The position numbers were made by a program, and so were the translations under genes. A stretch of 64,000 nt of DNA. Origin: Adiantum capillus-veneris (taxonomy: Eukaryota; Streptophyta; Polypodiopsida; Polypodiales; Pteridaceae). The notes below the pieces were generated by a model, which was given only the letters and a program-made list of their open reading frames with translations, was not told the origin of the DNA and did not search any database. Positions within the stretch are counted from its first letter, which is position 1, and the number at the start of each line of letters is the position of its first letter. The DNA lies in contig CM043961.1 in the NCBI GenBank assembly GCA_014529385.2, forward strand, positions 15,331,978 through 15,395,977, written 5' to 3'. Positions 35,407-47,410 of this stretch are shown here, one piece after another.

Positions 35407-36596
35407 GATCCCTTTACACAAAGGGCATAGTAGACACATGTCAGCTCCCTAGCCCAGTTGCCCCCAAGGTGCATTCAAATCCTATTGGATGGCCATAGAG
35501 ATGGACCAATGAGAATTCGTCTAGATTAAATTTTGTTTAATTCATTTAAAAACACTTGATAAAAGAACCAATAGAAATTAAGCTCTCTAGAAGACTATTG
35601 GACAGTCTCCCAAGGGGTCCAATGAGCATTTAGCAGCCCAATGGCTTGCCTGATTCCTATTGGCCAGAAGACTAAGGGTCCAATGGGAGTTTAATTGCAT
35701 TATTTAAATACCTAAAGCTCTCACAAAAGGGGAAAGGGGGACACATGTCACAAGGCTATCACTTATGCTTCTTAATTATCATTGGCTAAGCTTTCCAGGG
35801 TCCAATAGGATGCCAGCATGAGTAAAAAGCAAGAGGGTCGACCAAGAGAGAGAGAGGGGGCTGATTTTGGCAAGGCATTATCACACACACACTCACACAA
35901 TCTCATGTGTGGTGTAAAGAAGACTATCTCCTTCTCAAGCTTTAATGGAAAGCTCATCATCTACTCCAAGCTTGTGAGAAGGGAGGTCTACACCAACTCT
36001 TGGCTATGTGATGCAAATCCAACCAGAAGCCAAGCTCCAATGCATGCTCATCGCCTCTACCATGCTAACTATTAAGCTATGCTAAGCTATTATGAGTGAC
36101 TATGTGAGGAGACATACTTCTTTCTCGTAAGAAAACTCCTTCTTCCTCTCGATCTACTCTCATACCCTGCTAGCTCTCACCATCTTCGAAGGTGTGTGAG
36201 GTCTTGGGTCTGAGATCGTGAGGGAATTGATGTTATGTTTTACAAGTGTGAGCTTGGTGCTTGAAGCTTCCATCTTCATTACACCAGCAAGGTATTGAAG
36301 GAACGCAAAGTATTGTATTGTAAAATGTCTCCCTTGATGGGGGAAACCTATAATACAAAGCCTTTTGGAGGGGGGACAAGCTCCATGTAAATCCGGTCCT
36401 CAAGTGTTGTCAATATCTTAACTTCTCTCTCTTTTTGAAGTATTGTTCATGCCTATCTAAGTAGGTGTTATGCTTTTGTTGCTCTCTCCATCCAAGCACT
36501 CTTGCTATGCTCATTAGGGATCTATTATAATGAAATGCTCACTATGTCTATGTTATTTTTCGCTACACACAAGTTACTAGACCATTAAATGTTACA
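34980..36596 (+). repeat. 3' LTR of element C
   Basis: About 1.62 kb beginning TGTCATAATA and ending GTTACA. It carries an expanded (AC)n run at 35355-35400, absent at that length from the 5' LTR. Confidence 0.87.
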
Positions 36597-36604
36597 AGGG
36601 CCAG

Positions 36605-36687
<83 letters not shown>

Positions 36688-37489
36688 AGGGATAAGATAA
36701 GTTTGCAGGGCTGTACACAAAAAGAGGAATTTCTACATTAGTTTTAGGCCTTTTAAAGCTTTACAACATGTTCACATGCTAGGTGTCCGCCCAAGTTAAG
36801 CTAACCCCGACAACAAGTGGTGCAATCGATTGGAGACATGGTGGCTTTTGGCCTTCTAGTTGCAAAAGATATGCTTAGTAGTACTATGTTGGCATAGTTT
36901 TCAACATGTGACCAAAAACGATGCATAGTAATCACCACACATAAATGATAACTGTGTATCATGTGACCATTGCCTAATGATATTCTTCATTGGTGGAAAG
37001 GAGCATATGATCCATATAGAATGCTTTTCTAAAGGCACACAGTAGGAAACATCACATAGGCTAAAAGGCCTCCAATATCTTCTTTTGTAGATTGCTTGGA
37101 AATAGATAAATGTGGTTTTGGGCTGTATTAGGAGGTATCTGCAAAGATGCCTTCATTGGAATGACAAGGGAAAGGCTTTGAGGGAGAGGGATGGCGCATG
37201 GAGAAGAGAGAGAAAGAAACATTCTTTTCTCTGTGGACATGAAGGCTGGGGGAAAGAGAGGGAGGCATGCCGTGCGTCAACATGAGCGCGCACACATGGC
37301 GATCCGGTATGACAAGTTGAGGGAGAAGAAAATTGTCGTTCTTGCAACGCTATATCAATGGCCGAGCTCTCTCTCTGTCTCTCAGATCTCTCTTTTCTTT
37401 GCACGGGAAACAGCAAAGCAAACAAAAAGGTGTGTCCGGGTTGGCACACTCCTACTGGAGCAAAAGAAAACACCTCATTTCCGGGCCTG
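36597..37489. other. Unique spacer with (GA)n/poly-G
   Basis: (GA)n at about 36607-36635 runs into ~48 G (36639-36686). The rest is unique sequence with no supported gene. Overlapping open frames on both strands at 37153-37565 lack motifs. Confidence 0.6.
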
Positions 37490-40400
37490 CCACAACTCTT
37501 GCGAGCACCCCCCCCTCGGATATATGAGTCTTCTACTCTGCTTTTCAATGGGATACGAGAGGTAAAGAATTTTGAACTCTAATCGGATGGCGCAAGAGAA
37601 AGGTTGTGCTCCCATTAAACTACGAGCGCTAAATGTTATACCGCCCCTTGTAAACCATAACATGGAGGCAGCTTGAAAAGCAATCCTGTACCATCGGGAT
37701 CTTCTGAACCCGGCTTAACCAAGACACTAAGTGACACAAGGGGCTAGTAGGAGATCGACCACGAAGGAGGCTGGTGGGCATCTCGAGGTAGGCATGCCTA
37801 CCCAAAAAATGGGGGTGCGGGTGAGGAGCTTGGATTGGAACCCACGAGTTCATGCCCCAATGCATCTTGAAGCATGGACTAACCACTTCGCCCGCCCGCG
37901 CACGTTTGAAACCATAGCCATTATACTTGAATAAAATGCAAAATCTAGACTGGCCTAGGACTAAACCCAGACGAGGCCCCTGGCCGAGTTTAGTTCTTGG
38001 CCGGGTTTAGTTTTAACAAGTAATCCACAACGCTGATCACCTCGACTGCAGCGCATGGAATTCCCATCTATTTATCCCCTCACTCCTCCCCCTCCCCCTC
38101 TTAAATGAGTTGTGTCACTTAGTCATGAGGCCTAACCACGACACCAAGTGACACAGGGGGCAGGTAAGGGGATCGACGGCGAAGGAGGCCGGCGGGCATT
38201 TCAAGGTAGGCAAGCCTACCCAAAAAATGGGGGCGCGGTTGGGAGCTTGGATTGGAACCGACCACCTCATGCCCCAATGCTTTTTGAAGCATGGGCTAAC
38301 CACAACACTAAGTGACATAGGGGGCGGGTAAGGGGATCGACGGCGAAGGAGGCTGGCGGGCATCTCGAGGTAGGCAAGCCTACCCAACAAATGGGGGCGC
38401 GGGTGAGGAGCTTGGATTGAAACCCACCACCTCATGCCCCAATGCTTTTTGAAGCATGGGCTAACCACTTCGCCCACCTGCGCACGTTGGAAAGCATAGC
38501 CATTTTACCTAATATTATAAACGCAAAACCTGGACTGGCCTAGGTCTAAACCCGCACGGGGCCCCTAACCGGGTTTAGTTCTTGGTCGGGTTTAGTTTTA
38601 CCAAGCATCTACGACGTTGATCACCTCGGCGGCAGTGACGCTCACCTCCTCTGTCACTTAGTGTCGTGGTTAGGCCTCATGACTAAGTGACACAACTCAT
38701 TTAAGAGCGGGGGTTGAGGGGATCAATGGACGGGAACTCCATGCGCTACCGCCGAGGTGATCAGTGTCGTGGATGCCTTGTTAAAACAAACCCAGCTTAG
38801 AAGTAAACCCGGCCAAGGGCCGCGTCCAGGTTTAGTTCTAGGCCAGTCCAAGTTTTGCGTTTATAACATTAGGTAAAATGGCTATGCTTTCAAACACGCG
38901 GGACGGGTGAAGTTGTTAGTCCATGCTTCAAAGGCATTGGGGCATGAGGTCGTGGGTTCCAATCCAAGCTCCTCACCCACACCCCCATTTTTTGGGTAGG
39001 CTTGCCTACCTCGAGATGCACGCCAGCCTCCTTTTCCGTCAATCCCCTTACCCGCCCCCTGTGTCACTTAGTATTGTGGCGAAGCGGGTAAGGGGATTGA
39101 CGGTCCTCATGACCAAGTGACACAACTCATTTGAGGGGGGGGGGTTTGGGGGGATCAATGGACAGGAACTCCACAACTCTTGCGAGCACCCCCCCCCCTC
39201 GGAAATACGAGTCTTCTACTCTTCTTTTCAATGGGATGCGAGAGATAAAGAATTTTGAACTCTAATCGGATGGCGCAAGAGAAAGGTTGTGCTCCCACTA
39301 AACTACGAGCGCTAACTGTTATACGGCCCCTTGTAAACACATAACATGGAGGCAGCTTGAAAAGAAATCCTGTACCATCGGGCTCTTCTGATTCCGGCTT
39401 AACCACGACACTAAGTGACAAGGGGGCGGGTAGGAGATCGACCACAAAGCAGGCTGGTGGGAATCTCGAGGTAGGCATGCCTACCCAGAAAATGGGGGCG
39501 CGGGTGAGGAGCTTGGATTGGAACCCACGAGCTCATGCCCCAATGATTTTTGAAGCATGGACTAACCACTTCGCCCGCCCGCGCACATTTGAAACCATAG
39601 TCATTATACCTAAATAAAATGCAAAATCTAGACTGGCCTAGGACTAAACCCGGACGAGGCCCCAGGCCGAGTTTAGTTCTTGGCCGGGTTTAGTTTTAAC
39701 AAGGAATCCACGACGCTGATCACCTCAACGGCAGCGCATGGAATTCCCGTCAATTGATCCCCTAACCCCTCCCCTTCCCCCTCTTAAATAAGTTGTGTCA
39801 CTTAGTCATGAGGCCTAACCACGACACTAAGGGGCAGGTAAGGGGATCGACGGCGAAGGAGGCCGGCGGGCATTTCGAGGTAGGCAAGCCTACCCAAAAA
39901 ATGGGGGACGGTTGGGAGCTTGGATTGGAACCGACCACCTCATGCCCCAATGCTTTTTGAAGCATGGGCTAACCACAACACTAAGTGACATAGGGGGCGG
40001 GTAAGGGGATCGACGGTGAAGGAGGCTAGCGGGCATCTCAAGGTAGGCAAGCCTACCCAAAAAATGGGGGCACGGGTTAGGAGCTTGGATTGAAACCCAC
40101 CACCTCATGCCCCAATGCTTTTTGAAGCATGGGCTAACCACTGCGCCCGCCCGTGCACGTTGGAAAGCATAGCCATTTTACCTAATGTTATAAACGCAAA
40201 ACCTGGACTGGCCTAGGTCTAAACTGGGACGGGGCCCCTAATCGGGTTTAGTTCTTGGTCGGGTTTAGTTTTAACAAGCATCCACGGCGTTGATCATCTC
40301 GGCGACAGTGCATGCAGTTCCCGTCCATTGATCCCCTCACGCCCCCCTCTTAAATGAGCTATGTCACTTAGTCATGACGCCCACCTCCTCTGTCACTTAC

Positions 40401-41500
40401 TGTCGTGGTTAGGCCTCATGACTAAGTGACACAACTCATTTAAGAGCGGGGGTTGAGGGGATCAATGGACGGGAACTCCATGCGCTACCGCCGAGGTGAT
40501 CAGTGCCGTGGATGCCTTGTTAAAACAAACCCGGCCTAGAAGTAAACCCAGCCAGGGGCCGCGTCTGGGTTTAGTTCTAGGCCAGTCCAAGTTTTGCGTT
40601 TATAACATTAGGTAAAATGGCTATGCTTTCAAACGCGCGCGGACGGGTGATGTTGTTAGTCCATGCTTCAAAAATCATTGGGGCATGAGGTCGTGGGTTC
40701 CAATGCAAGCTCCTCACCCACACCCCCATTTTTTCAGTAGGCCTGCCTACCTCGAGATGCACGCCAGCCTCCTTTGCCGTCTATCTCCTTACCCGCCCCC
40801 TGTGTCTCTCAGTATTGTGGCGAAGCGGGTAAGGGGATTGACGGTCCTCATGACCAAGTGACACAACTCATTTAAGGGGGGGGGGGGGGGTGGGGGGATC
40901 AATGGACGAGAACTCCACAACTCTTGCGAGCATCCCCCCCCCTCGGAAATACGAGTCTTCTACTCTGCTTTTCAATGGGATACAAGAGGTTAATAATTTT
41001 GAACTCTGATCGAATGGCGCAAGAGAAAGGTTGTGCTCCCACTAAATTACAAGCGCTAAATGTAATACCGCCCCTTGTAAACACATAAATGGAGGCAGCT
41101 TCAAAAGAAATCCTGTACCATCGGGCTCTTCTGAACCCGGCTTAACCACGACACTAAGTGACAAGGGGGCCGGTAGAAGATCGACCACAAAGGAGGCTGG
41201 TGGGCATCTCGAGGTAGGCATGCCTACCGAAAAAATGGGGGCACGGGTGAGGATCTTGGATTGGAACCCACGAGCTCATGCCCCAATGCTTTTTGAAGCA
41301 TGGACTAACCACTTCGCCCGCCCGCACACATTTGAAACCATAGCCATTATACCTAAATAAAATGCAAAATCTAGACTGGCCTAGGACTAAACCCGGACGA
41401 GGCCCCTGGCCGAGTTTAGTTCTTGGCCGGGTTTAGTTTTAACAAGGAATCCACGACACTGATCACCTCGACGGAAGCGCATGGAATTCCCGTCTATTGA

Positions 41501-41541
<41 letters not shown>

Positions 41542-42760
41542 TTAAATGAGTTGTGTCACTTAGTCGTGAGGCCGAACCACGACACTAACTGACACAGGGG
41601 CAGGTAAGGGGATGGACGCGGGGAAGGAGGCTGGCAGGCATTTCGACGTAGGCAAGCCTACCCAAAAAATGGGGGCACGGTTGGGAGCTTGGATTGGAAC
41701 CGACCACCGCATGCCCCAATGCTTTTTGAAGCATGGGCTAACCACAACACTAAGTGACATAAGGGGCAGGTAAGGGGATCGACGGCGAAGGAGGCTGGCG
41801 GGCATCTCGAGGTAGGCAAGCCTACCCAAAAAATGGGGGCGCGGGTTAGGAGCTTGGATTGAAACCCACCACCTCATGCCCCAATGCTTTTTGAAGCATG
41901 GGCTAACCACTTCGCCCACCCGCGCACGTTGGAAAGCATAGCCATTTTACCTAATATTATAAACGCAAAACCTTGGACTGGCCTAGGTCTAAACCCTCAC
42001 GGGGCCCCTAACCGGGTTTAGTTCTTGGTCAGGTTTAGTTTTAACAAGCATCCACGGCGTTGATCACTTCGGCGGAAATGCATGGAGTTGCCCCCTCTTA
42101 AATGAGCTATGTCACTTAGTCATGACGCTCACCTCCTCTGTCACTTAGTGTCGTGGTTAGGCCTCATGACTAAGTGACACAACTCATTTAAGAGCGGGGG
42201 TTGAGGGAATCAATGGACGGGAACTCCATGCGCTACCGCCGAGGTGATCAGTGCCGTGGATGCCTTGTTAAAACAAACCCGGCCTAGAAGTAAACCCGAC
42301 CAGAGGCCGCGTCCGGGGCTAGTTCTAGGCCAGTCCAAGTTTTGCGTTTATAACATTAGGTAAAATGGCTATGCTTTCAAACGCGCACAGACGGGTGAAG
42401 TTGTTAGTCCATGCTTCAAAAAGCATTGGGGCATGAAGTTGTGGGTTCCAATCCAAGCTCCTCACCCACGCCCCCATTTTTTGGGTAGGCCTGCCTACCT
42501 CGAGATGCACACCAGCCTCCTTTGTTGTCAATCCCCTTACCCGCCCCCTGTGTCACTTAGTATTGTGGCGAAACGGATAAGGGGATTGACGGTCCTCATG
42601 ACCAAGTGACACAACCATTTAAGAGGGGGGGGGGGGGGGGGGGGGGGTGGGTTTGGGGGGATCAATGGGATGGGAACACCCATGCGCTGCCCCCGAGGTG
42701 ATCCACTGTCATGATCCGTCATTAAAACTCAACCTGACCAAGAACTAAACTTGGTCTAAA
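37490..42760. repeat. Macrosatellite, three ~1.7-kb units with inverted tRNA-like modules
   Basis: Units start at about 37490, 39172 and 40916 (CACAACTCTTGCGAGCA landmark), spaced 1,682 and 1,744 bp. Each unit holds a tRNA-like segment, two or three modules in one orientation (CACTAAGTGACA...GGATCGACGGCGAAGGAGGC...), and one module inverted (about 38650-39130, 40380-40870, 42130-42620). Units contain long poly-G or poly-C runs (e.g. 41502-41540, 42626-42648). Reading frames over the modules recur in every copy and are not genes. The same module forms the array at 62410-64000. Confidence 0.85.
37540..37625 (-). repeat. tRNA-like segment (also ~39225-39315, ~40970-41060)
   Basis: On the minus strand GCTCGTAGTTTAATGGGAGC fits a box A, and about 40 bases on AGAGTTCAAAATTC approximates a box B. 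It recurs once per macrosatellite unit. It could be a tRNA pseudogene or a SINE head; it is not a functional tRNA as far as I can fold it. Confidence 0.4.
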
Positions 42761-42981
42761 TATTCAAAAAGATATCGTTTTCTTCACATTCCTTTGCGGC
42801 TCACCTCAAAATTTGTTTTTATTTACTTCACTTGGCGGCAAATAGTTGTTTCCACTTCTGAATCACTCAATCTCTCTTTTCTCTCTCTCACCTTTCATGA
42901 GCTTTCTCTTTTCTTTTCTGATGCACCTTGTTCTGCTACTACGTTATCTCCATTATAATTTCTATGTATTTATTACTTACA

Positions 42982-44925
42982 ATGAGTAATACATCTTCCA
43001 TTAGTGATAAACACAAGTTTCACTTGAACATTAAGCTAAGCTTGGGATATGCTACTACGCGGAGTGTCTATCAAGACCACTTACAACTGCAAACTAAGCA
43101 CAACAACTTTGCAACGAGGGAAAGAAACGCATTGATCTATGGACAGATGGGAGCTTGTATCGACCAGATCTTAGCACTGGAAGGTATCCATCTTTTCACA
43201 CACCTCATGATTTGATTAGATTTGTTGGAGATGGGGTTGATGGCTACTAGGATATAGTTCTAGGCTATCTCATTTACACATTGATCATGCACATACATTC
43301 AATATCTCAAAACTGCTTTGTCTTCAAATGCAACAAGAATTTTAGAACTTGAAAACCAAATAGCGTCTCTAAAACAAGAAAATCATCAGCTTCAGACTTT
43401 AAAAGAAACTCCAATAGGATTGAGAGCATGAGTAAAATGAATGAGAGATGTAGTAAACTTGAAAGAAGGTTTTGGACAAAGAAAAAAAAGATTAATGATT
43501 ACTAGAGAACATGTGACTAGCTTTTTAGGATTTGATATGTCCAATGTTCAAGAAAGGATGAAATTTTTGAATGAGGTAATGAACAAAAGGGACACTTTTG
43601 AAAATCGAGCTCAGAAGAAATTGGTATTTCAAAATTTACTGAAAGATATGGGTTTATTGGTCCAACCTTCTCAAATGCAAGAAGTTTGTGACACAGTGGG
43701 GGTGAGTAGAAGGGGTTACAAGGCCATCTTTAAAACCTAGTTTCAGGTTCTAAAGTATTACAAGATTATAGCTTTTGGGTTGCCTAGGCCTCACAATGTC
43801 AGGAAAGTAAGGACTCTGTTAAATGAAGAAATACCCGAACATTTTGGAGAGTACTATCGTATAGAAGGAACGATGCCATATGAAAAACAAAAAACAAATC
43901 TTCTTTTGAGTATAATGTTTTTAATAATTTGGATGAGTATAAAAAAAGTTCAATCTGCTATCTTGAGATACTATAATATGCGAGAAGTAAATTGTGAAGG
44001 AAAACTTATATTTGTTATGAAATTGGATGAAGCTTAAATTTAGAAATGTCAAAAAATGAAAAGAGTATCTATATCGCTAATTAATAGAGCATTGGATTAT
44101 AGCCAAGGTAAGCTTGATTCCCCATACCACAAATATCAATAAAAAATGCAACTTTGGTGGATCGGAGCACCTCAAATACCAGTAGAAAATCGCGATACAT
44201 TGAAATGGCTCTTTTTGCAGACCGATATCCCTTTTGTTATATAGGACCAAAATGCAGGTGAACAACTCCGTGTAGATGCAATGGGTGACTTTATTGTAGA
44301 ATGGCACTTGAGTGCCGACCTAAAAGCATTGAATTGCATGTTTGGTGTATGTGGAGGTGCCAATACCAAGTATCCATGTCTATATTGCATGGCAAGCACT
44401 GGAACAAAAGGATGTCTTGCAGAACACGAGGTTGGAAAACCAGTATCGAGAAATAGTGTGAATGTCATCAGCTACCCATCTTCTTCTATGATATGGGATC
44501 CAATTTTAACAATAAATTTAAAAAATGTATATATATGTACAATGCATGCAAAGATTAGAATCTTGGACAAATTGCTTCGACTCCATCTTGATTATGCATA
44601 TTCTATTAAGCCAAGTAAACTTGTAGAAGAGTGCATAGAAAAATGCGAGGCTTTGCTCTCTTGAATGGGTTTTCATGGTGGTCAAGTGCATCTAAAAAAA
44701 GATCCTACTCTTTCAAATGGCTCTTGCAAGAAGTTTCAATGGGTGGAGTAAAAGCCAGAATATTTTTTAGTAACCATGACAACAAACAAGTTGACGCTAT
44801 GTGGAACTGCTGGAAGGATCTTTTTGTAATAACAATTAATGTCAAAAGTAGACCAGATGTAGCCAACAAACACATGGAAGTGTTGAAGAAGCTCGACAAT
44901 TTTTTGAAAGTTTTGAGGCAACAAG
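42982..44925 (+). pseudogene. DDE-type transposase candidate, element D copy, 5' part
   Basis: First exon 42982-43183 (MSNTSSISDKHKFHLN), then a coiled coil (about 43339-43430). Blocks parallel the element E protein: CDTVGVSRRGYKAI, LIFVMKLDEA, LWWIGAPQIPVENRD, FIVEWHLSADLKALNCMFG, CLYCM, NVYICTMHAKIRI and KWLLQEVSMGGVKARIFF. The Asp in KLDE and in ADLK are candidate catalytic residues. This copy keeps the segment after CTMHA that element E has lost. Stops occur near 43430, 43738, 44035, 44043 and 44241. The frame is cut at 44925 by element A and resumes at 53943. Confidence 0.68.
44921..44925. repeat. Target-site duplication of element A, left (ACAAG)
   Basis: ACAAG borders the LTR at 44926 and recurs at 53938-53942. 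Removing the element leaves the transposase frame open across the junction. Confidence 0.9.
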
Positions 44926-45504
44926 TGTTAACCCTCATGGCACACGGACACCCTATGATCTATAAACGTTGTATTATTTATTTAAGTAGAGTCAGGTACC
45001 GGGCTTGTCGGACCAATAGGAAAAGGGTAAGAGTGATCACCAATGAGAGGCGCACTTTAACTTGGACATTCAAGGGATTAGTTGGTTAAGCATGGGCGCC
45101 CAAGTGTGAATGGGGTGAGCTCCTATAAAAGCCAACTAAACCTAATTTTTACTCATTCTCTCATTTGTGCAATAGAAGAGTGCTCTTGCTCCATCTCCAT
45201 CTTCTTCTTCTTCTTCACCTCCTCTTGTATGTGTTTGTGTGAGAGAGAGAGAGGGAGAGTGTGTGTGCGATCGAGCATTACGAAGGCACGGCGGCGGCGA
45301 GGCGGTTGAGCGCGGCACGACTGCAGCTTCTTCTTCATCGCGGCGAGGAATCCACCACGAAGGCGAGCGTAGAGCGGTGAGTGACACACCCTTTGTTTTC
45401 TTGAGCTTCCTAGTTTAGGCTTGTTGTGTGCTTGGAGCCGTTTGTGGCTCGCACACGGTGTATTGGCAAGTCCCTTGCTTCGACAGTGCGGCAAGGAGCG
45501 CACA
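44926..45504 (+). repeat. 5' LTR of element A
   Basis: 579 bp, TGTTAACC...GCGCACA. Nearly identical to 53349-53937; differences include A/G at about 45043 and variation in the GA/TG repeat near 45230-45260. Confidence 0.9.
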
Positions 45505-45508
45505 TTTT

Positions 45509-45526
45509 TGGCGCCGCTGCCGGGGA
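45509..45526 (+). promoter_or_regulatory. Primer-binding site of element A (tRNA-Asp type)
   Basis: TGGCGCCGCTGCCGGGGA follows the LTR after four T. It has one mismatch to the complement of the plant tRNA-Asp 3' end. Confidence 0.87.
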
Positions 45527-46488
45527 TATGCCCTACACTAAGCTCGGTTAGCACTTTACGCTTCCTTGTGGTGCAATTTCTATCATAGGAAAGGCAGGGA
45601 AGGAGTGTGTGGAGATTTCTGTTTTTTGCGTTTTCTGCATTTGTTGTCAAGTTCCATTTTCTGCTATTGTCTGCGTTTTCTCAATTTCTGCAATTTCTGC
45701 ATTTTCAAGTTCGGCGTTTTCAATTTCTGCAATTTTCTGCATTTCTGCGTTTTTTCAATTTTCTGCATTTCTGCATTTTCAATTTCTGCGTTTTCAATTG
45801 CTGCAATTTTCTGCATTTCTGCGTTTATTCAATTTTCTGCATTTCTGCATTTTCAATTTCTGCGTTTTTAATTTCTGTATTTTCTGCATCAAAAAGAAAG
45901 AAAAAAAAAGTTTATTTTGAAAAAAATAAAAATAAAAATAAAAATTCCGAAAAAAAACTTTAGTTTTTTTTTTTTTTTTTTAATTTCGAAAAATAAAAAC
46001 GCGAAATTTTTCGAAAATAAAAAACGTGACTCTTAAAACGGACGGGTTGGTTTGTATAAAAGGTAGATTGGGATCATTTTCCCAAGCCCAAGCCCAGGCC
46101 CAGGCCTCAATCCTCAGTCTTATGATATGTACTAGACTCACTCTTATATATATACCCTACTCCCTCAAGAGAGAATGAGAGCATGTGGGACAAGTCCTCC
46201 ACTCTCCTCCTTTCTCTTCCCACTTGCACCCTTAGACTTTCTAGTTTGGGCCTAGTTCCCTACTGGAAATTGACAGTTTTAGGGATTCCGAGGGCATAGA
46301 GTGACCAAACGGAGGGCTGTAAAGCACGGCACGACCCTCTGACCGATACGCTCGTTTCGAGCTATCACACGGTCCATTCCACGACACGCTCTAAAAAATC
46401 TAGCAAAAAAACAAACAAAAAACACGCTAAAAACTAGTCACAAGGCCTCCTAGAGCAGCTTTTTGACACCTTAGGGTATCAAAAGCAC
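45527..46488 (+). other. Element A leader with TTCTGCATTT minisatellite
   Basis: Between 45640 and 45895 the words TTTCTGCATTT, TTTTCAATTTCTGC and TTCTGCGTTTT repeat irregularly. All three frames are open there and spell Phe/Ala/Ser/Ile/Cys-rich nonsense, so none is a gene. An A/T run follows, then ~450 bp of unique leader to the gag ATG. Confidence 0.7.
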
Positions 46489-47244
46489 ATGCACTTACGC
46501 TCTGGGCGGGTGCTAGAACACGAGCATATTGAGGGTGCCTCTGTTCATACGGACACCCATTACCCATCCACGATAAGCTCTAGACCCTCAGCGGGGACAC
46601 AAGGTAGCACCACCCAAGACCCTAAAATAGCCGCTAGTGATTCCTCCTCCGACTCAGAAATCATGGAAGCATACCCTACCCAAAACACTGAGAGAGAAGG
46701 CCATGCACCTCCCGAAGCTCCACAGCCTAGTACTAGTATGTTTAGCCGTTTCATGGAAACATTAGGTAGAGCTACTCGCTCGGAACCTGATGCAAATGAA
46801 GCACACGAAGGGGGTGGGGAAGTGGACTCTCCTTTCACATCGCACGTGGACCCCACACCCCCAAAGAGTGTCCATGTGGATATCCTACCAACTTCTTACC
46901 AAGAAGGCCCTGTTGAGCTGCCTCCTTCAGAAGTTCCCTCTAGAGTACCGTTGGTGACAAGTAAAACCACGGGGAGCAACATTGCTTCTACCTCACAAGA
47001 AACCGTTAACACGTCGACTCTAGAAGGATTGTTCATTAATGATCATTGGACATACGACCTCCACACTGAGGTGTTGACGGATCTACACTCTGGCCACGCC
47101 TACCATGTAGGATGGATAGAGATTGTACAATCCACCTCTAGTGCCACGAGCATCGAAGATCAACAGAAAATGATCTGTAATGTTATCCATGGCATTATTC
47201 AATCAGAAAGGCAAAACCGAGGGGTAAATATACTCTCACACTGA
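46489..47244 (+). CDS. gag: Gag N-terminal region of element A
   Basis: Starts at ATG 46489 with MHLRSGRVLEHEHIE, a head like those of many plant gypsy gags (M-x-x-RSGR). It is 251 residues, rich in Thr/Pro/Ser and acidic residues, with SRFMETLGRATRSEPDANEA in the middle. The C-terminal part is repeated by a ~175-bp duplication (47064-47238, 47239-47410), which brings in the stop. Downstream gag continues in other frames. Confidence 0.62.
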   Translation: MHLRSGRVLEHEHIEGASVHTDTHYPSTISSRPSAGTQGSTTQDPKIAASDSSSDSEIMEAYPTQNTEREGHAPPEAPQPSTSMFSRFMETLGRATRSEPDANEAHEGGGEVDSPFTSHVDPTPPKSVHVDILPTSYQEGPVELPPSEVPSRVPLVTSKTTGSNIASTSQETVNTSTLEGLFINDHWTYDLHTEVLTDLHSGHAYHVGWIEIVQSTSSATSIEDQQKMICNVIHGIIQSERQNRGVNILSH

Positions 47245-47410
47245 GGTGTTGACGGATCTACACTCTGGCCACGCTACTGTAGGATGGATAGAGATTGTAC
47301 AATCCACCTCTAGTGCCACGAGCATCGAAGATCAACAAAAATGATCTGTAATGTTATCCATGGCATTATTCAATCAGAAAGGCAAAACCGAGGGGTAAAT
47401 ATACTCTCAA

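Larger units (their letters stand above)
18505..36596 (+). mobile_element. Ty3/gypsy chromovirus-like retrotransposon (element C), nested
   Basis: LTRs at 18505-20089 and 34980-36596, a tRNA-Met-type primer site at 20091, then gag, protease, RT, RNase H, integrase and a chromodomain-like end in plus orientation. An 8.6-kb element (B, 24087-32717) is inserted in the opposite orientation between RT and RNase H; without it C is about 9.45 kb. Domain order protease-RT-RNase H-integrase and the C-terminal chromodomain-like segment indicate a chromovirus lineage. The left LTR begins TATC where the right begins TGTC, and no convincing target duplication remains. Many stops and frameshifts make it non-autonomous now. 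Confidence 0.85.

Noticed and set aside
18500-36601. Target-site duplication for element C (AGGAG / AGGGC)
   Set aside because: Only three of five bases agree, so it cannot be claimed.
37153-37582. Overlapping frames on both strands with ATG starts
   Set aside because: No motif, both strands equally open, edge of a repeat array.
37540-37625. Functional tRNA gene
   Set aside because: Boxes A and B are imperfect and no full cloverleaf could be drawn; kept as tRNA-like.
37731-42531. Recurring 60-130-codon frames such as those with GVRVRSLDWNPR or VSPCFKKHWGMR
   Set aside because: They recur in every repeat module on either strand, including 62723-63749, and reflect the repeat and not selection for protein.
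37490-42760. CACTA transposon ends from CACTAAGTGACA palindromes
   Set aside because: The inverted words are internal to each repeat unit, lack a transposase and show no consistent 3-bp duplication.
45566-45963. Three overlapping Phe/Ala/Cys-rich reading frames
   Set aside because: They are translations of a TTCTGCATTT minisatellite in all frames. No start context or domain.
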